Assembly (NCBI RefSeq): GCF_017573465.1
Contig: NZ_JAGEPF010000001.1
Span: 124,001 to 188,000 of the forward strand
DNA length: 64,000 nucleotides
Reading direction: 5' to 3'
From: Actinomadura violacea
GTDB taxonomy: Bacteria > Actinomycetota > Actinomycetes > Streptosporangiales > Streptosporangiaceae
The position numbers were made by a program, and so were the translations under genes. Below are positions 35,522 to 45,607 of this stretch, piece after piece; the first letter of the stretch is position 1, and each line of letters begins with the position of its first letter. Under the pieces are notes generated by a model that did not search any database, was not told where the DNA came from, and was given only the letters and a program-made list of their open reading frames with translations.

Positions 35522-36367
35522 GTGCGCATCCAACGAGGCGGTCCCGCGGTCGCCGGTCTCGCGCTGTGCCTCGGCGCGCTGGTCGCGTGCGGTGGCGGAT
35601 CGTCCGGTGGGAAGGCGTCGCCGGCCGGTGACACCGCCGCGCCGCCGACCGCCGGCGCGACGACCGGCACCTCGGCGGGCGGCCCCATCTCGCCCAAGGG
35701 CTCGGGCGGCCACCCGCTGGCGGGCAAGGTCGTCGTGATCGACCCCGGCCACAACGGCGGCAACGCCTCGCATCCGAGCGAGATCGGCAAGCAGGTCTAC
35801 GTCGGCAACGGCACCAAGGAGTGCGACACCACCGGCACCGACACCGTCTCCGGCTACTCCGAGCACGCCTTCACCTGGGACGTGTCGAACCGGCTGGCGA
35901 AGATCCTGCGGTCCCAGGGCGCGAAGGTGACGCTGACCCGCAAGAACGACACGAGCGTCGGGCCGTGCGTGAACCAGCGCGCGGCGGTCGGCAACGAGCT
36001 GCACGCGGACGCGGCGATCTCGATCCACGGCGACGGCGCGGCCGCGTCCGGGCACGGGTTCCACATCATCGAGCCCCTCGCCGTCGGCAAGAACGCCAAG
36101 ATCGTCGCGCCGTCGGTGAAGCTGGGCACGGCGCTGCGCGACGCCTACCACTCCGGCACCGGCATCTCGTACTCCACGTACCTGGGCACCAAGGCCATCG
36201 ACAAGCGCAGCGACCTCGGCGGGCTGAACATGTCGACGGTCCCGAAGGTCTTCATCGAGTGCGGCAACATGCGCAACAAGGGCGACGCGGCCAAGATGAC
36301 CAGCGCCTCGTTCCGCCAGCGCATGGCCGAGTCGCTGGCGAAGGGCTTCGACACCTACCTCGGCTGA
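35522..36367 (+). CDS. N-acetylmuramoyl-L-alanine amidase lipoprotein (Amidase_3)
   Basis: 281 residues. Lipobox LVAC (Cys23) after a short signal peptide, a Gly/Ala/Thr linker, then the Amidase_3 zinc domain. Zinc ligands His77 (VVIDPGHNGG), Glu114 (GYSEHAFTW) and His169 (ISIHGDG) and the catalytic Glu (FIECGNM) are all present, so the enzyme should be active. It cleaves the bond between MurNAc and the stem peptide, at the membrane-wall interface. GGAGG lies 7 nt before the GTG. Its end overlaps the convergent MFS gene by 13 bp. Confidence 0.93.
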   Translation: MRIQRGGPAVAGLALCLGALVACGGGSSGGKASPAGDTAAPPTAGATTGTSAGGPISPKGSGGHPLAGKVVVIDPGHNGGNASHPSEIGKQVYVGNGTKECDTTGTDTVSGYSEHAFTWDVSNRLAKILRSQGAKVTLTRKNDTSVGPCVNQRAAVGNELHADAAISIHGDGAAASGHGFHIIEPLAVGKNAKIVAPSVKLGTALRDAYHSGTGISYSTYLGTKAIDKRSDLGGLNMSTVPKVFIECGNMRNKGDAAKMTSASFRQRMAESLAKGFDTYLG

Positions 36368-37608
36368 TCGTCGGCGTGCCGGCGGCCGGCGAGGACGATG
36401 AGGGCGCCGGCCGCGGCGAGGGCGGCCAGGGCGGCGGCGAAGAGGGTGGCGCCGGTGGTCAGGCCCGCGGCGTCGCTGAGGTAGCCGGCGGTGACCGGCA
36501 GGAGCCCGGCGGGGACGTAGCCGCCGATGTTGAACGCGGCGTTGGCCTCGGCGAGGCGGCGCGGCGGGACGGCGGCGTTCAGCAGCGACAGGCCGCCGAG
36601 CTGCCCCATCCCCTGACCCGCGCCCGCGAGGGCGGCGGACGCGGCGAGCGCCGTGACGGACGCGCCGTGCACGGCGGCGACCAGCGCGGCCATCGCGGCG
36701 GCCGTGGCGGCGGAGCCCGCGAGCAGGACGGTGCGGCGGGGCAGCCGCTGGACGGCGAACTGGACGCCGGTGGCGGCGGCGAACATGAGGAACGCCAGGC
36801 CCCCGGCGACGGCCCGGTTCCCGGTGCCGAGCAGCCCGAACAGCAGTGACGGGCCCAGCGACAGCACGAACGACGTCGCGGTGATGCCGGGCGCGAAGAC
36901 CGCGATACCGAGGACGAGCCGCACGGCGCTGCCGCGCGGCACGCCCGGCATCCGGATCCACGTCCGCACAGCTGTGCCGGCCGTCCGCGCGGGGGCGCCG
37001 GCCGGCCGCGGCAGCGGCATCCGCATCACGACCAGGACCGCGGTGACCAGCAGGACGGCCTCGACGGCGAACACGGTGACGGCCGGGGCGGGCAGCGTCT
37101 CGGACAGGACGCCCGACAGCAGCGGGCCCAGGCCGGCGCCGAAGACCATCGCGGACGAGGCGAGCAGCGCGGCGAGGCGGCGGCGGTGCGGCCCGGCGAC
37201 GTCGGTGACGGCGGCCATGCCGGCGGAGACCGTCGCGCCGACGGCGATGCCGGTGAGCAGCCGCGCGACGATGAGCGCGGTCACCGTGCCGGCGGTCGCG
37301 AACACGCCGCAGGCGAGCAGGGCGAGGGCGAGCGCGGGCAGCAGCACGGGACGGCGGCCGAGCCGGTCCGACAGGACGCCGGACACGAGCAGCGAGCCGA
37401 GCAGCCCGACGATGTAAAAGGCGAAGACGACGGTGAGCGTGCCCTTGGAGAAGCCGATGTCGCGCTGCCAGAGCACGTAGAGCGGGGTGGCCGCGTTCGA
37501 CAGCACGAACACGGCGGTGACGGGCCACCCGGCGAGCCAGATCCAGCGGGTGCGGGCGTCCTGGCGGGGGGCGGATCCGGGGGCGCGGATCGTCCGGGCG
37601 TGCGGCAT
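36355..37608 (-). CDS. MFS transporter (12 helices)
   Basis: 417 residues with 12 predicted membrane helices. The MFS signature between helices 2 and 3 is GVLSDRLGRRPVLLPAL. VFGAGLGPLLSGVLSE is motif-C-like and typical of drug antiporters. AAGGGA lies 4 nt before the ATG. It is divergent from an ArsR-type regulator with an operator in the shared promoter, so it is probably an inducible exporter under that repressor. The substrate is unknown. Confidence 0.88.
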   Translation of the reverse strand: MPHARTIRAPGSAPRQDARTRWIWLAGWPVTAVFVLSNAATPLYVLWQRDIGFSKGTLTVVFAFYIVGLLGSLLVSGVLSDRLGRRPVLLPALALALLACGVFATAGTVTALIVARLLTGIAVGATVSAGMAAVTDVAGPHRRRLAALLASSAMVFGAGLGPLLSGVLSETLPAPAVTVFAVEAVLLVTAVLVVMRMPLPRPAGAPARTAGTAVRTWIRMPGVPRGSAVRLVLGIAVFAPGITATSFVLSLGPSLLFGLLGTGNRAVAGGLAFLMFAAATGVQFAVQRLPRRTVLLAGSAATAAAMAALVAAVHGASVTALAASAALAGAGQGMGQLGGLSLLNAAVPPRRLAEANAAFNIGGYVPAGLLPVTAGYLSDAAGLTTGATLFAAALAALAAAGALIVLAGRRHADDQPR

Positions 37609-37629
37609 GGGGGTCCCTTCGCCGAAGCA

Positions 37630-37675
37630 GTACGACTTTTTTCGAACTTAGCATGCAGTACGATGAAAGTCGTAC
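37630..37675. promoter_or_regulatory. ArsR-type operator with three GTACGA half-sites
   Basis: GTACGACTTT (37630-37639) is the exact inverse of AAAGTCGTAC (37666-37675). A third half-site at 37658 forms the compact dyad GTACGA-TGAAAG-TCGTAC. All lie between the divergent MFS and ArsR starts, so one bound repressor could block both. Confidence 0.65.
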
Positions 37676-37696
37676 AAGCGGGAGAGGGGACGGGAC

Positions 37697-38071
37697 ATGG
37701 CGACGACCGCGCGACCGGCGATCAGGGTGCTGCCCGAACCGCCCGGGCTGCCCGAACCGCTGCCCGAGCCGGCCGCCGCGGACCTCCGGCTCGAGACGGT
37801 GTTCGGCGCGCTCAGCGGGCCGCTGCGGCTGGAGATCGTCCGCAGGCTGCTGCTCGAACGCGAGGAGTTCGACCATCCCTGCGGCTGGTTCGGCTTCGAC
37901 CGGCCGAAGTCGTCGCTGACCCACCACTTCAAGGCGCTGCGCGAGGCCGGCGTCCTGCGGCAGCGCCAGTACGGGCTGGAGCGCCGCAGCGAGGTCCGCA
38001 TCGACGACCTCAACGCCCGCTTTCCCGGCCTGATCGACCTCGTCGCGGGCTGGGAGCCGGACGCGTCCTGA
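37697..38071 (+). CDS. ArsR-like winged-helix regulator
   Basis: 124 residues. A Pro-rich N-terminus precedes a winged-helix domain: LETVFGALSGPLRLEIVRRLLLERE, then PKSSLTHHFKALREAGVLRQRQYGLERRSEVR. The pattern fits the HTH_20 ArsR group that lacks metal-binding Cys pairs, with a single Cys (HPCGWFGF) that might sense redox or ligand. It has a purine-rich leader before the ATG. It is divergent from, and probably represses, the MFS exporter. Confidence 0.88.
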   Translation: MATTARPAIRVLPEPPGLPEPLPEPAAADLRLETVFGALSGPLRLEIVRRLLLEREEFDHPCGWFGFDRPKSSLTHHFKALREAGVLRQRQYGLERRSEVRIDDLNARFPGLIDLVAGWEPDAS

Positions 38072-38135
38072 ACCCGCCTGGACTCGGCGGCGCGTGCGGG
38101 GCGCGGGCGGGGCGTCCGGCGGGCAGGATGGGCGG

Positions 38136-39593
38136 ATGCGTGATCTTCGGGAGCCCCTGCGCCGCGTCCGTGCCGCGTTCGAGGACGCCGGCTACACCGT
38201 CGGCGGGGTGCGCGGGCTGCTCGGGCCGGTCGCGGGCGGCGCGCTGGCGCGCGACGAGATCGTTCCGGCGCTGCGGGCGACGCGGGGCGGGTCGCCGCTG
38301 GAGGCGCTGACCCGGCTGTTCTGGCTGCAGGTGCCGGTGGACGCGGCCGCGCTCGACGCACGTGACCTGGTCGCGGCCGGGCTCGCGGAGTCGTCCGGCG
38401 GGGAGGTGCGGCCGCTGCTGCACGTCGAGCCGCTGGAGTCGGTGAGCGGCGAGGGGCACGCGGGATACGTCGTCGCCGATCTCAAGGTGCGGCCCGGGTC
38501 CGGGACGGTCCCGGCGGACGATCACGTCGTGGGAACGGGCGGCGCGTCGGGGAATCTGGCCCGCCTGGTTGTCCACAAGCCTGTGGATAACGTGCTCGAC
38601 CTCGGCACCGGATGCGGCGTCCAGGCGGTGCACCTGCACGACCGGCTGCGCCCCGGGCGGATCACCGCGACGGACGTGAACCCGCGCGCCCTGGAACTCG
38701 CCGCGATGAGTTTCGAGCTGTCCGGAATGGACGGCGTCGAACTGCTGGAGGGGTCGCTGCTGGAGCCGGTGCGGGGCCGGCGCTTCGACCTGATCGTGTC
38801 GAATCCGCCGTTCGTGGTCGCGCCGTCCGGCGACCGCCGGTTCACCTACCGCGAGTCCGGGATGCCGGGCGACGACTTCTGCCGGCGGCTCGTCGGCGCG
38901 GCGCCGCAGATCCTGGAGGACGGCGGATACTGCCAGCTCCTGGCCAACTGGCTGCATGTCGACGGTGTCCCGTGGGAGGAGCGCGTCGGCGGCTGGACGC
39001 AGGGCTGCGACGCGTGGATCGTCCAGCGGGACGTCCAGGATCCCGCCGAGTACGCCGAGTTGTGGCTGCGCGATTCGTGCGAGGCGGGCACGCCCGAATA
39101 CCGGGCGCGCTACGACGCGTGGCTGGAGCACTTCGAGCGGCAGGGCGTCACGGGGATCGGGTTCGGGTGGATCACGTTGCGGCGCGCCGAGCGTCCCGCG
39201 GTCCGGATCGAGGAGCTGCGGCAGGCCGTCGAGCAACCGGTGGGCGCCTATGTGGAAGGCGTCTTGGACGGGTTCGGGAACGCCGAAAAGTTTTCCACAG
39301 GCTGTGGATCGCCGTTGCGGGTCGCGGACGGTCTCGTCCAGGAACAGGTCGGCCCGCCGGGCGCCGAGGACCCCGAGCGGATCGTGCTGCGGCAGACCGC
39401 GGGGCTGCGCCGGGCCGCCGGCGTCGGGACGGTCGAGGCGGCGCTCGCCGGGGTCTGCGACGGCAGCGTCCCGCTCGCCCCGCTGCTCGACGCGATCGCC
39501 CAGCTCACCGGCATGGACGCCGGGCAGGTGCGGGCGCATGCCGACACCGTCCTGCCCGAGCTGATCGCCGACGGTTTCTTCGAGGTGCCCTAG
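38136..39593 (+). CDS. Class I SAM-dependent methyltransferase
   Basis: 485 residues. An N-terminal domain of about 130 residues (WLQVPVDAAALDARDLVAAGL) is followed by a Rossmann methyltransferase domain with DNVLDLGTGCGVQAVHL (SAM loop) and LIVSNPPFV, the NPPF motif of N-methylating enzymes such as PrmC-like RNA, DNA or protein methylases. A C-terminal helical domain of about 190 residues completes it. CAGGAT lies 6 nt before the ATG (leaderless). Two palindromic DnaA-box pairs occur inside the gene. The substrate is unknown. It overlaps the convergent gene by 4 bp. Confidence 0.85.
   Translation: MRDLREPLRRVRAAFEDAGYTVGGVRGLLGPVAGGALARDEIVPALRATRGGSPLEALTRLFWLQVPVDAAALDARDLVAAGLAESSGGEVRPLLHVEPLESVSGEGHAGYVVADLKVRPGSGTVPADDHVVGTGGASGNLARLVVHKPVDNVLDLGTGCGVQAVHLHDRLRPGRITATDVNPRALELAAMSFELSGMDGVELLEGSLLEPVRGRRFDLIVSNPPFVVAPSGDRRFTYRESGMPGDDFCRRLVGAAPQILEDGGYCQLLANWLHVDGVPWEERVGGWTQGCDAWIVQRDVQDPAEYAELWLRDSCEAGTPEYRARYDAWLEHFERQGVTGIGFGWITLRRAERPAVRIEELRQAVEQPVGAYVEGVLDGFGNAEKFSTGCGSPLRVADGLVQEQVGPPGAEDPERIVLRQTAGLRRAAGVGTVEAALAGVCDGSVPLAPLLDAIAQLTGMDAGQVRAHADTVLPELIADGFFEVP
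38569..38590. repeat. Inverted pair of consensus DnaA boxes inside the methyltransferase gene
   Basis: TTGTCCACA at 38569-38577 and, after AGCC, TGTGGATAA at 38582-38590 (inverse TTATCCACA). Both are perfect DnaA boxes. A second pair lies 720 bp downstream. Confidence 0.55.
39291..39311. repeat. Second DnaA-box-like inverted pair
   Basis: TTTTCCACA-ggc-TGTGGATCG. The TCCACA/TGTGGA cores are perfect and the outer bases less so. Confidence 0.45.
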
Positions 39594-40828
39594 CGGCGGA
39601 CGACGGCCTCCATCGCGCGCCCGAGGTCGCGGTGCCGGTTGATCAGGACGGTGAAGCCGATCGCGAGGTAGATCCCGGAGAGCACCAGCCGGGCCTGCTC
39701 GCCCGGCAGCGCGAACTGGACCGCGAACAGCACGAACAGCAGCGCGGCCTCCCATCGCCGCAGCACCAGGTCGATGAGCAGGCCGAGCCCGAGGACGGTC
39801 TGCGAGGCGGTCAGCAGCACCTCCTCCAGCTGCCGCGAGTCGAGCGGCAGCGACCAGCCGCCGCCGCCCGCCTTGTAGGCCAGCGGCAGGCTGCCGATCA
39901 GCAGCGTCCACTGGTTGACCTTGCTGGACAGCAGCGCGCCGATCGCGTCGGCGTCGCGCAGCCGCCACGCGAACACCACCGCGACGATCAGCTCCGGCGC
40001 CTCGGACGCCAGCGGCGCGAGCCACTGGACGAGCAGGAACTCGTCGATGCCGAGCGCGGAACCGGCGTCCACCAGCGAGTTCGCGAACGGTTCGGCGGAG
40101 ATGAACACCAGGATCGCGCCGATCGCGAAGCCGGCTCCGGTGGCGGTGCGGCGCATGCGGCGCGGCAGGGTGACGAGCCAGGCGGGCACTCCCGCGAGGT
40201 CCTCCACGTCCTCGCCGCCGCCGCGGGCGATCCGGCCGAGGTAGATCGCGTACACGGCGATCAGGACGATCGCGATGTACCACCCGATCTCGGCGGTGAG
40301 CGCGGGGATGAAGCCGAGCACGGCCGCGAGCGCGAGGAACCCGAGTTCGGTGCGGTGGTGCGGGGCGAGCCGCACGTCCTGCTCCCTGGCCGATGGGGGC
40401 CTGCCGTGGCGTCCGCCGCGCCGGGAGACGCGCCGCACGCCGAGCGTGAACGCCAGCACGACCAGCGCCCAGCCGACCCCGACGAGGAGCCGGTTCGCGC
40501 CCGTCATGTTGGCCGCCGCATAGCCCGCGTAGTGCGGTTTCGTGCCTGCCGCGTACGCGTAGTACACGTCCACCGCGTACTCGGGCAGCACCGCGATGAG
40601 CGCGAGGAGGGCCAGCGCGAGCGCGCCCGACATGTCGGCGCGGGCCGTCTCGGCCGCCCACATCAGCAGGATCGCGGCGGCGAGCACCCCGGCGCCGTAG
40701 ATCACGGCGGAGGCGACGGCGGGCGGATGCAGCCCGGCGGCCCGCGTCACGACCGCGGGCAGCGCGATGACCAGCGCGGCGCCGATGCGGACGAGCAGCG
40801 TCTCACGGGGCACCAGGTCGCCGGGCAT
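39590..40828 (-). CDS. CaCA-family cation exchanger (Na+/Ca2+ type)
   Basis: 412 residues in two inverted halves of about five helices each. The two alpha-repeats are ALLALIAVLPEYAVDVYYAYAAG and QWLAPLASEAPELIVAVVFAWRLRDADAIGALLSSKVNQWTLL. The acidic/Pro core (LPEYAVD, SEAPELIV) is the ion-binding signature of sodium/calcium exchangers. A charged cytoplasmic loop (RRGGRHGRPPSAREQD) separates the first helices from the rest. It probably exchanges Ca2+ or another cation for Na+ or H+. It overlaps the convergent methyltransferase gene by 4 bp. Confidence 0.85.
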   Translation of the reverse strand: MPGDLVPRETLLVRIGAALVIALPAVVTRAAGLHPPAVASAVIYGAGVLAAAILLMWAAETARADMSGALALALLALIAVLPEYAVDVYYAYAAGTKPHYAGYAAANMTGANRLLVGVGWALVVLAFTLGVRRVSRRGGRHGRPPSAREQDVRLAPHHRTELGFLALAAVLGFIPALTAEIGWYIAIVLIAVYAIYLGRIARGGGEDVEDLAGVPAWLVTLPRRMRRTATGAGFAIGAILVFISAEPFANSLVDAGSALGIDEFLLVQWLAPLASEAPELIVAVVFAWRLRDADAIGALLSSKVNQWTLLIGSLPLAYKAGGGGWSLPLDSRQLEEVLLTASQTVLGLGLLIDLVLRRWEAALLFVLFAVQFALPGEQARLVLSGIYLAIGFTVLINRHRDLGRAMEAVVRR

Positions 40829-40885
40829 ACCGGCACTCGTGCCCGGCGGCCCTCCGGCGATGCCCAGGTCAGGGCAAAGCCGTGA

Positions 40886-41956
<1,071 letters not shown>

Positions 41957-42093
41957 CGCCGCCAGTATCGCAGCCCCGCCCCGGCCGAAAACACGTTGCC
42001 CGCCGCCGGGGCGGCAGTAGCGAAGAGCGCGCCGGTCTCCGCCGAGGAGGCCGGCGCGTTCGGCTGCGGTCCCGGTGGTTCGGCGCGGCGGTC

Positions 42094-43083
42094 TCAGCGC
42101 CCGAGGAACGTGCGGCGCAGCGTGCGGCGGATGTCGCGGCCCGCCTCGCGCAGGCTCTGGCGGACGGCGCGGAGCGGGTCGCGGACGGTGACGCGCCACG
42201 CAGCGCCGATGCCTCGTCCGATGGGCATCAGGATGTTCCGCCCGAACCACCGCATCGGGATCACGATCAGCACGCGGACGGGCGCGACCACCAGCGTGCG
42301 CCACAGCCACAGCAGGATGCGGGCGGAGAGCCGCCACGTCCCGGCGATGCCCGCGCCGATCGGCGCCAGCACGTACCGCCACAGCGCGCGCGCCGGGATG
42401 ACGATGAGGACGCGCAGCAGCCAGCCGAGGCCGCGCCCGATCTGCCGCCACGACCACACGACGGCCGCGGCGAACGCGTGCCACGCCGCGGCGATGCCGC
42501 GCCCGATCCACCGGCAGAGCCAGGCGAGTCCGAGCAGCGGCGGGAACAGGACGTACCGCCAGAGCAGGACGAGGGGCAGGACGATGACGACGGCGAGGAT
42601 CCGTCCGATGCCCCGGAACAGCCATGCCAGCCCGCGTGCGAGCCAGGCGCAGAGCCAGGCGATGCCCCGCCCGAGCGCGCGCAGCGGCCCGAGCAGGACG
42701 ATGTCGAGGAACCGTCCGATCGGCACCAGCACGTACCGGTAGAGCCAGCGCGCGGCGGCGGCGATGCCGAGGCCGAGCATGCGCAGCGGCCACCACAGGG
42801 CGAGGCCGAGCGGCCGCAGTACCCACCGGTACAGCGCGACGGCCACCGTCCCCAAAGCCTGGATCAGGAACCGCCAGCACGCCGCGACGCCCCGTCCGAC
42901 CACGCGGAGCAGGTCGTACAGGAGCCGGAACGGCACCACCACGACCAGCGCGATGACCCGGGCCGGGACGACGAGCCACGCGGGACCGGTCGGCGGATCC
43001 GGCTCGGGCGGCGGCTGCTTGGCGAAGAGGCCGGCCGGCTCGGGGTAGGGGCGGCTCGGCGGGCGACTGTCGGGGGTGGGCAA
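42094..43083 (-). CDS. Trp/Arg-rich repeat membrane protein
   Basis: 329 residues. A Pro-rich head (about 1-35) is followed by a hydrophobic body with about 22 Trp and regularly placed Arg. A motif like [13 protein letters not shown] recurs at residues 84, 114, 174 and 234, spacings of 30, 60 and 60, with a weaker copy near 280. VLIVIP precedes the copies at 225 and 271. The C-terminus is strongly basic ([19 protein letters not shown]). The helices look like short interfacial or re-entrant segments rather than clean spans. TTG start, AGAGG 7 nt upstream. No family is recognised. Confidence 0.7.
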   Translation of the reverse strand: MPTPDSRPPSRPYPEPAGLFAKQPPPEPDPPTGPAWLVVPARVIALVVVVPFRLLYDLLRVVGRGVAACWRFLIQALGTVAVALYRWVLRPLGLALWWPLRMLGLGIAAAARWLYRYVLVPIGRFLDIVLLGPLRALGRGIAWLCAWLARGLAWLFRGIGRILAVVIVLPLVLLWRYVLFPPLLGLAWLCRWIGRGIAAAWHAFAAAVVWSWRQIGRGLGWLLRVLIVIPARALWRYVLAPIGAGIAGTWRLSARILLWLWRTLVVAPVRVLIVIPMRWFGRNILMPIGRGIGAAWRVTVRDPLRAVRQSLREAGRDIRRTLRRTFLGR

Positions 43084-43199
43084 CTCCGCACCTCTATTGC
43101 GCTGTTCGTGGGCTTTTCTTGGGACGTGCCCGAGGTTGAACCCGTTCCGCGCCGTTCACCGTACTGCTCCTCGATCAGGACGACCGAGGAGGACACGAG

Positions 43200-44150
43200 A
43201 TGCATTTCCCACGTTGGGCGTTCCCCGCCGCGGCCGCCCTCATCGCGTCCGGGATGGTGCTGTCGGCGTGCGGGCAGGAGAACGGGAGCGGGAAGGGGCA
43301 GCGGAACGCGGCCTCGGGGAGCAGGGCGCAGGCGGACCCGACGGCGTCGCCGTCGCCGTCCGCGGCGCCGACGACGCTGGAGGTCGCGAGCGTCACCAGG
43401 CTCGGCAAGGTCGTCACCGACGGGCAGGGCAGGACGCTGTACCGCTTCGACGGCGACACCGCGAAGCCGCCCGCCTCGACCTGCGCGGGCGCGTGCGCGA
43501 AGGCGTGGCCGCCGGTGTGGGCGACGACGTCCGCCACGCAGGTCAAGGGCGTCCAGGCGGCGCTGGTCGGGAAGGTGCGGCGGCCGGACGGCAAGTGGCA
43601 GGTGACGCTGAACGGCTGGCCGCTGTACCGCTTCGCCAAGGACCAGAGCCCCGGCGACGTGCGGGGCCAGGGCGTCGGCGAGAAGTGGTTCGCGGCGGCG
43701 CCGACCGGCAAGAAGGCGCTCGCGGCCGCCAAGCCCGCGAACAAGTGGAAGGGCTGGACGGTCCTCAAGGCGAAGAACGACCCGAAGTTCGGGATGATCC
43801 TCACCGACGGGAACGGCCGCACGCTCTACCGCTACGACAAGGACACCGGCAAGCCGCCGAACTCGACGTGCTTCGGGGCGTGCAAGAAGGCGTGGCCGCC
43901 GGCGGTGTTCAACGGCTGGAAGCACCTCAAGCTGGACGGCGTCAGCCGCAGGGTCGTCAACTTCATCGAGCGCAAGGACGACGGGAAGTGCCAGCTCACC
44001 GTCAACGGCTGGCCGATGTACTTCTACGAGAAGGACACGCGGCCGGGTGACACCAAGGGCCAGGGCGTCGGCGGGGTGTGGTGGCTGACGAGGCCGAGCG
44101 GCGCCAAGGTCACCACCGGTTCCGGCGGAGGCTCGGGCGGCGGGTACTGA
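43200..44150 (+). CDS. Lipoprotein with COG4315-type secreted repeats
   Basis: 316 residues. Lipobox LSAC after a signal peptide, then four units of the secreted-repeat family (Lipoprotein_15). The GRTLYRF and GWPLYRF phrases alternate with acidic/Cys segments (STCAGACAKAWPPVW, STCFGACKKAWPPAV). Two tandem pairs (residues about 60-165 and 180-300) suggest duplication. The tail is Gly/Ser. The ATG has GAGGAGG upstream. The paired Cys may form disulfides. The function is unknown; relatives have been linked to redox or metal handling at the cell surface. Confidence 0.85.
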   Translation: MHFPRWAFPAAAALIASGMVLSACGQENGSGKGQRNAASGSRAQADPTASPSPSAAPTTLEVASVTRLGKVVTDGQGRTLYRFDGDTAKPPASTCAGACAKAWPPVWATTSATQVKGVQAALVGKVRRPDGKWQVTLNGWPLYRFAKDQSPGDVRGQGVGEKWFAAAPTGKKALAAAKPANKWKGWTVLKAKNDPKFGMILTDGNGRTLYRYDKDTGKPPNSTCFGACKKAWPPAVFNGWKHLKLDGVSRRVVNFIERKDDGKCQLTVNGWPMYFYEKDTRPGDTKGQGVGGVWWLTRPSGAKVTTGSGGGSGGGY

Positions 44151-44173
44151 GCCTCCGCGCCGCCCCCACGGGC

Positions 44174-44227
44174 GAAGGCGCGGGAGGCTCGCGGGTCGGT
44201 CGGGGTCCGCGAGCCTTCCGCGCCTTC
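44174..44227. terminator. Bidirectional terminator
   Basis: Two 21-nt arms (44174-44194 and 44207-44227) pair with a single G-U, across a 12-nt loop, between the convergent genes ending at 44150 and 44241. It is one of the longest hairpins in the window. Confidence 0.85.
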
Positions 44228-44240
44228 TTCGCTCCGGCGG

Positions 44241-45554
44241 TCAGGCGCCCTGTTCCTGCTGCTGGGCGGCGAGGCCCAGCGGCGCGCCGTGCCCCAGCCT
44301 GCCGAGCGGGTTGGCGTGGCCGTTGACGCCGTGCTCGTAGGCGCTCTCGGCGTGCAGGGCGAGGTCGATGCCGCTCGTCTCGTCCTCGGCGGACACCCGG
44401 AACCCCATCAGCTTGTCGATCAGCTTCCCGACCGCGAACGTGACGGTGAACGCGAACAGCCCGACGACCGGCACCGCGATCGCCTGCTTGCCGAGCTGGA
44501 GGCCGCCGCCCCCGGTGATCAGCCCGGACGCGCCGCCCGTCATCGAGCGGACGGCGAGCAGCCCGATCAGCAGCGTCCCGATGACCCCGCCGACGAGGTG
44601 GACGCCGACGACGTCGAGGGAGTCGTCGTAGCCGAGCCGGTGCTTCCAGCCGACCGCGTAGGAGCAGATGACGCCGGCGGCGAGCCCGACGGCGAGCGCG
44701 CCGAGCACGTCCACCGACCCGCAGGACGGGGTGATCGCGACGAGCCCCGCGACGACGCCGGACGCGGCGCCGAACGTGGTCGGGTGCCCGTCGCGGCGCT
44801 GCTCGACGAGCAGCCAGCCGAGCAGCCCGGTGCAGCCGGCGACGAGGGTGTTGAGGAAGACGGCGGCGGCGGTCCCGTTCGCGGAGAGCGCGGACCCGGC
44901 GTTGAAGCCGAACCAGCCGAACCAGAGCAGCCCGACGCCGAGCAGCACCATCGGCAGGTTGTGCGGCCGCATCGCCTCCTTGCGGAACCCGATGCGGGGG
45001 CCGAGGACGAGCGCCATCGCGAGCCCGGACGCGCCGGAGGCGATCTCGACGACGAGCCCGCCCGCGTAGTCGAGCGCGCCGAGGTCGGAGATCCATCCGC
45101 CGCCCCACACCCAGTGCGCGATCGGCGCGTACACGAGGAGGGCCCAGACGGGGACGAACACCATCCAGGCGGAGAACCTGGCGCGGTCGGCGATGGCGCC
45201 GCTGATGAGCGCGGTGGTGAGGATCGCGAAGGTCAGCTGGAAGGTGACGAACAGCAGCGCCGGGACGTGACCATGGGGTGTCTCCGGGGTGATGCCCTTG
45301 AGACCGACGTGCTCGAAGCCGCCGATCAGCCCGAGGCCGCCGAGATCGTGGCCGAACGCGAGGCTGTAGCCGACGGCGAGCCAGGAGACGGTGACCAGCG
45401 CGACCGAGACCAGGCTCATCATGATCATGTTGAGGGTGCTCTTCGCGCGGACCATCCCGCCGTAGAACAGCGCGAGTCCGGGCGTCATCAGCAGGACGAG
45501 CGCGGTGCTGGCGAGCAGCCACGCGGTGTCGCCCGCGTCGATTCCCTTGGGCAC
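44241..45554 (-). CDS. amt: Ammonium transporter (Amt family)
   Basis: 437 residues, 11 predicted helices. GDTAWLLASTALVLLMTPGLALFYGGMVRAK and GALDYAGGLVVEIASGASGLAMALVLG are Amt signatures. The twin His of the pore are in VVGVHLVGGVIG and FGWFGFNAGS-adjacent segments. The GTG at 45554 has GGGGGAG 5 nt upstream. It carries ammonium inward. Actinobacterial amt is usually followed by glnK and glnD; here a terminator follows directly, so it is solitary. GlnR-like boxes upstream suggest induction under nitrogen limitation. Confidence 0.92.
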   Translation of the reverse strand: MPKGIDAGDTAWLLASTALVLLMTPGLALFYGGMVRAKSTLNMIMMSLVSVALVTVSWLAVGYSLAFGHDLGGLGLIGGFEHVGLKGITPETPHGHVPALLFVTFQLTFAILTTALISGAIADRARFSAWMVFVPVWALLVYAPIAHWVWGGGWISDLGALDYAGGLVVEIASGASGLAMALVLGPRIGFRKEAMRPHNLPMVLLGVGLLWFGWFGFNAGSALSANGTAAAVFLNTLVAGCTGLLGWLLVEQRRDGHPTTFGAASGVVAGLVAITPSCGSVDVLGALAVGLAAGVICSYAVGWKHRLGYDDSLDVVGVHLVGGVIGTLLIGLLAVRSMTGGASGLITGGGGLQLGKQAIAVPVVGLFAFTVTFAVGKLIDKLMGFRVSAEDETSGIDLALHAESAYEHGVNGHANPLGRLGHGAPLGLAAQQQEQGA

Positions 45555-45607
45555 GGCGTCTCCCCCTTCGCGGATCCGGTGTCCGCCATCGAGAATCACC
45601 CGTGTCC

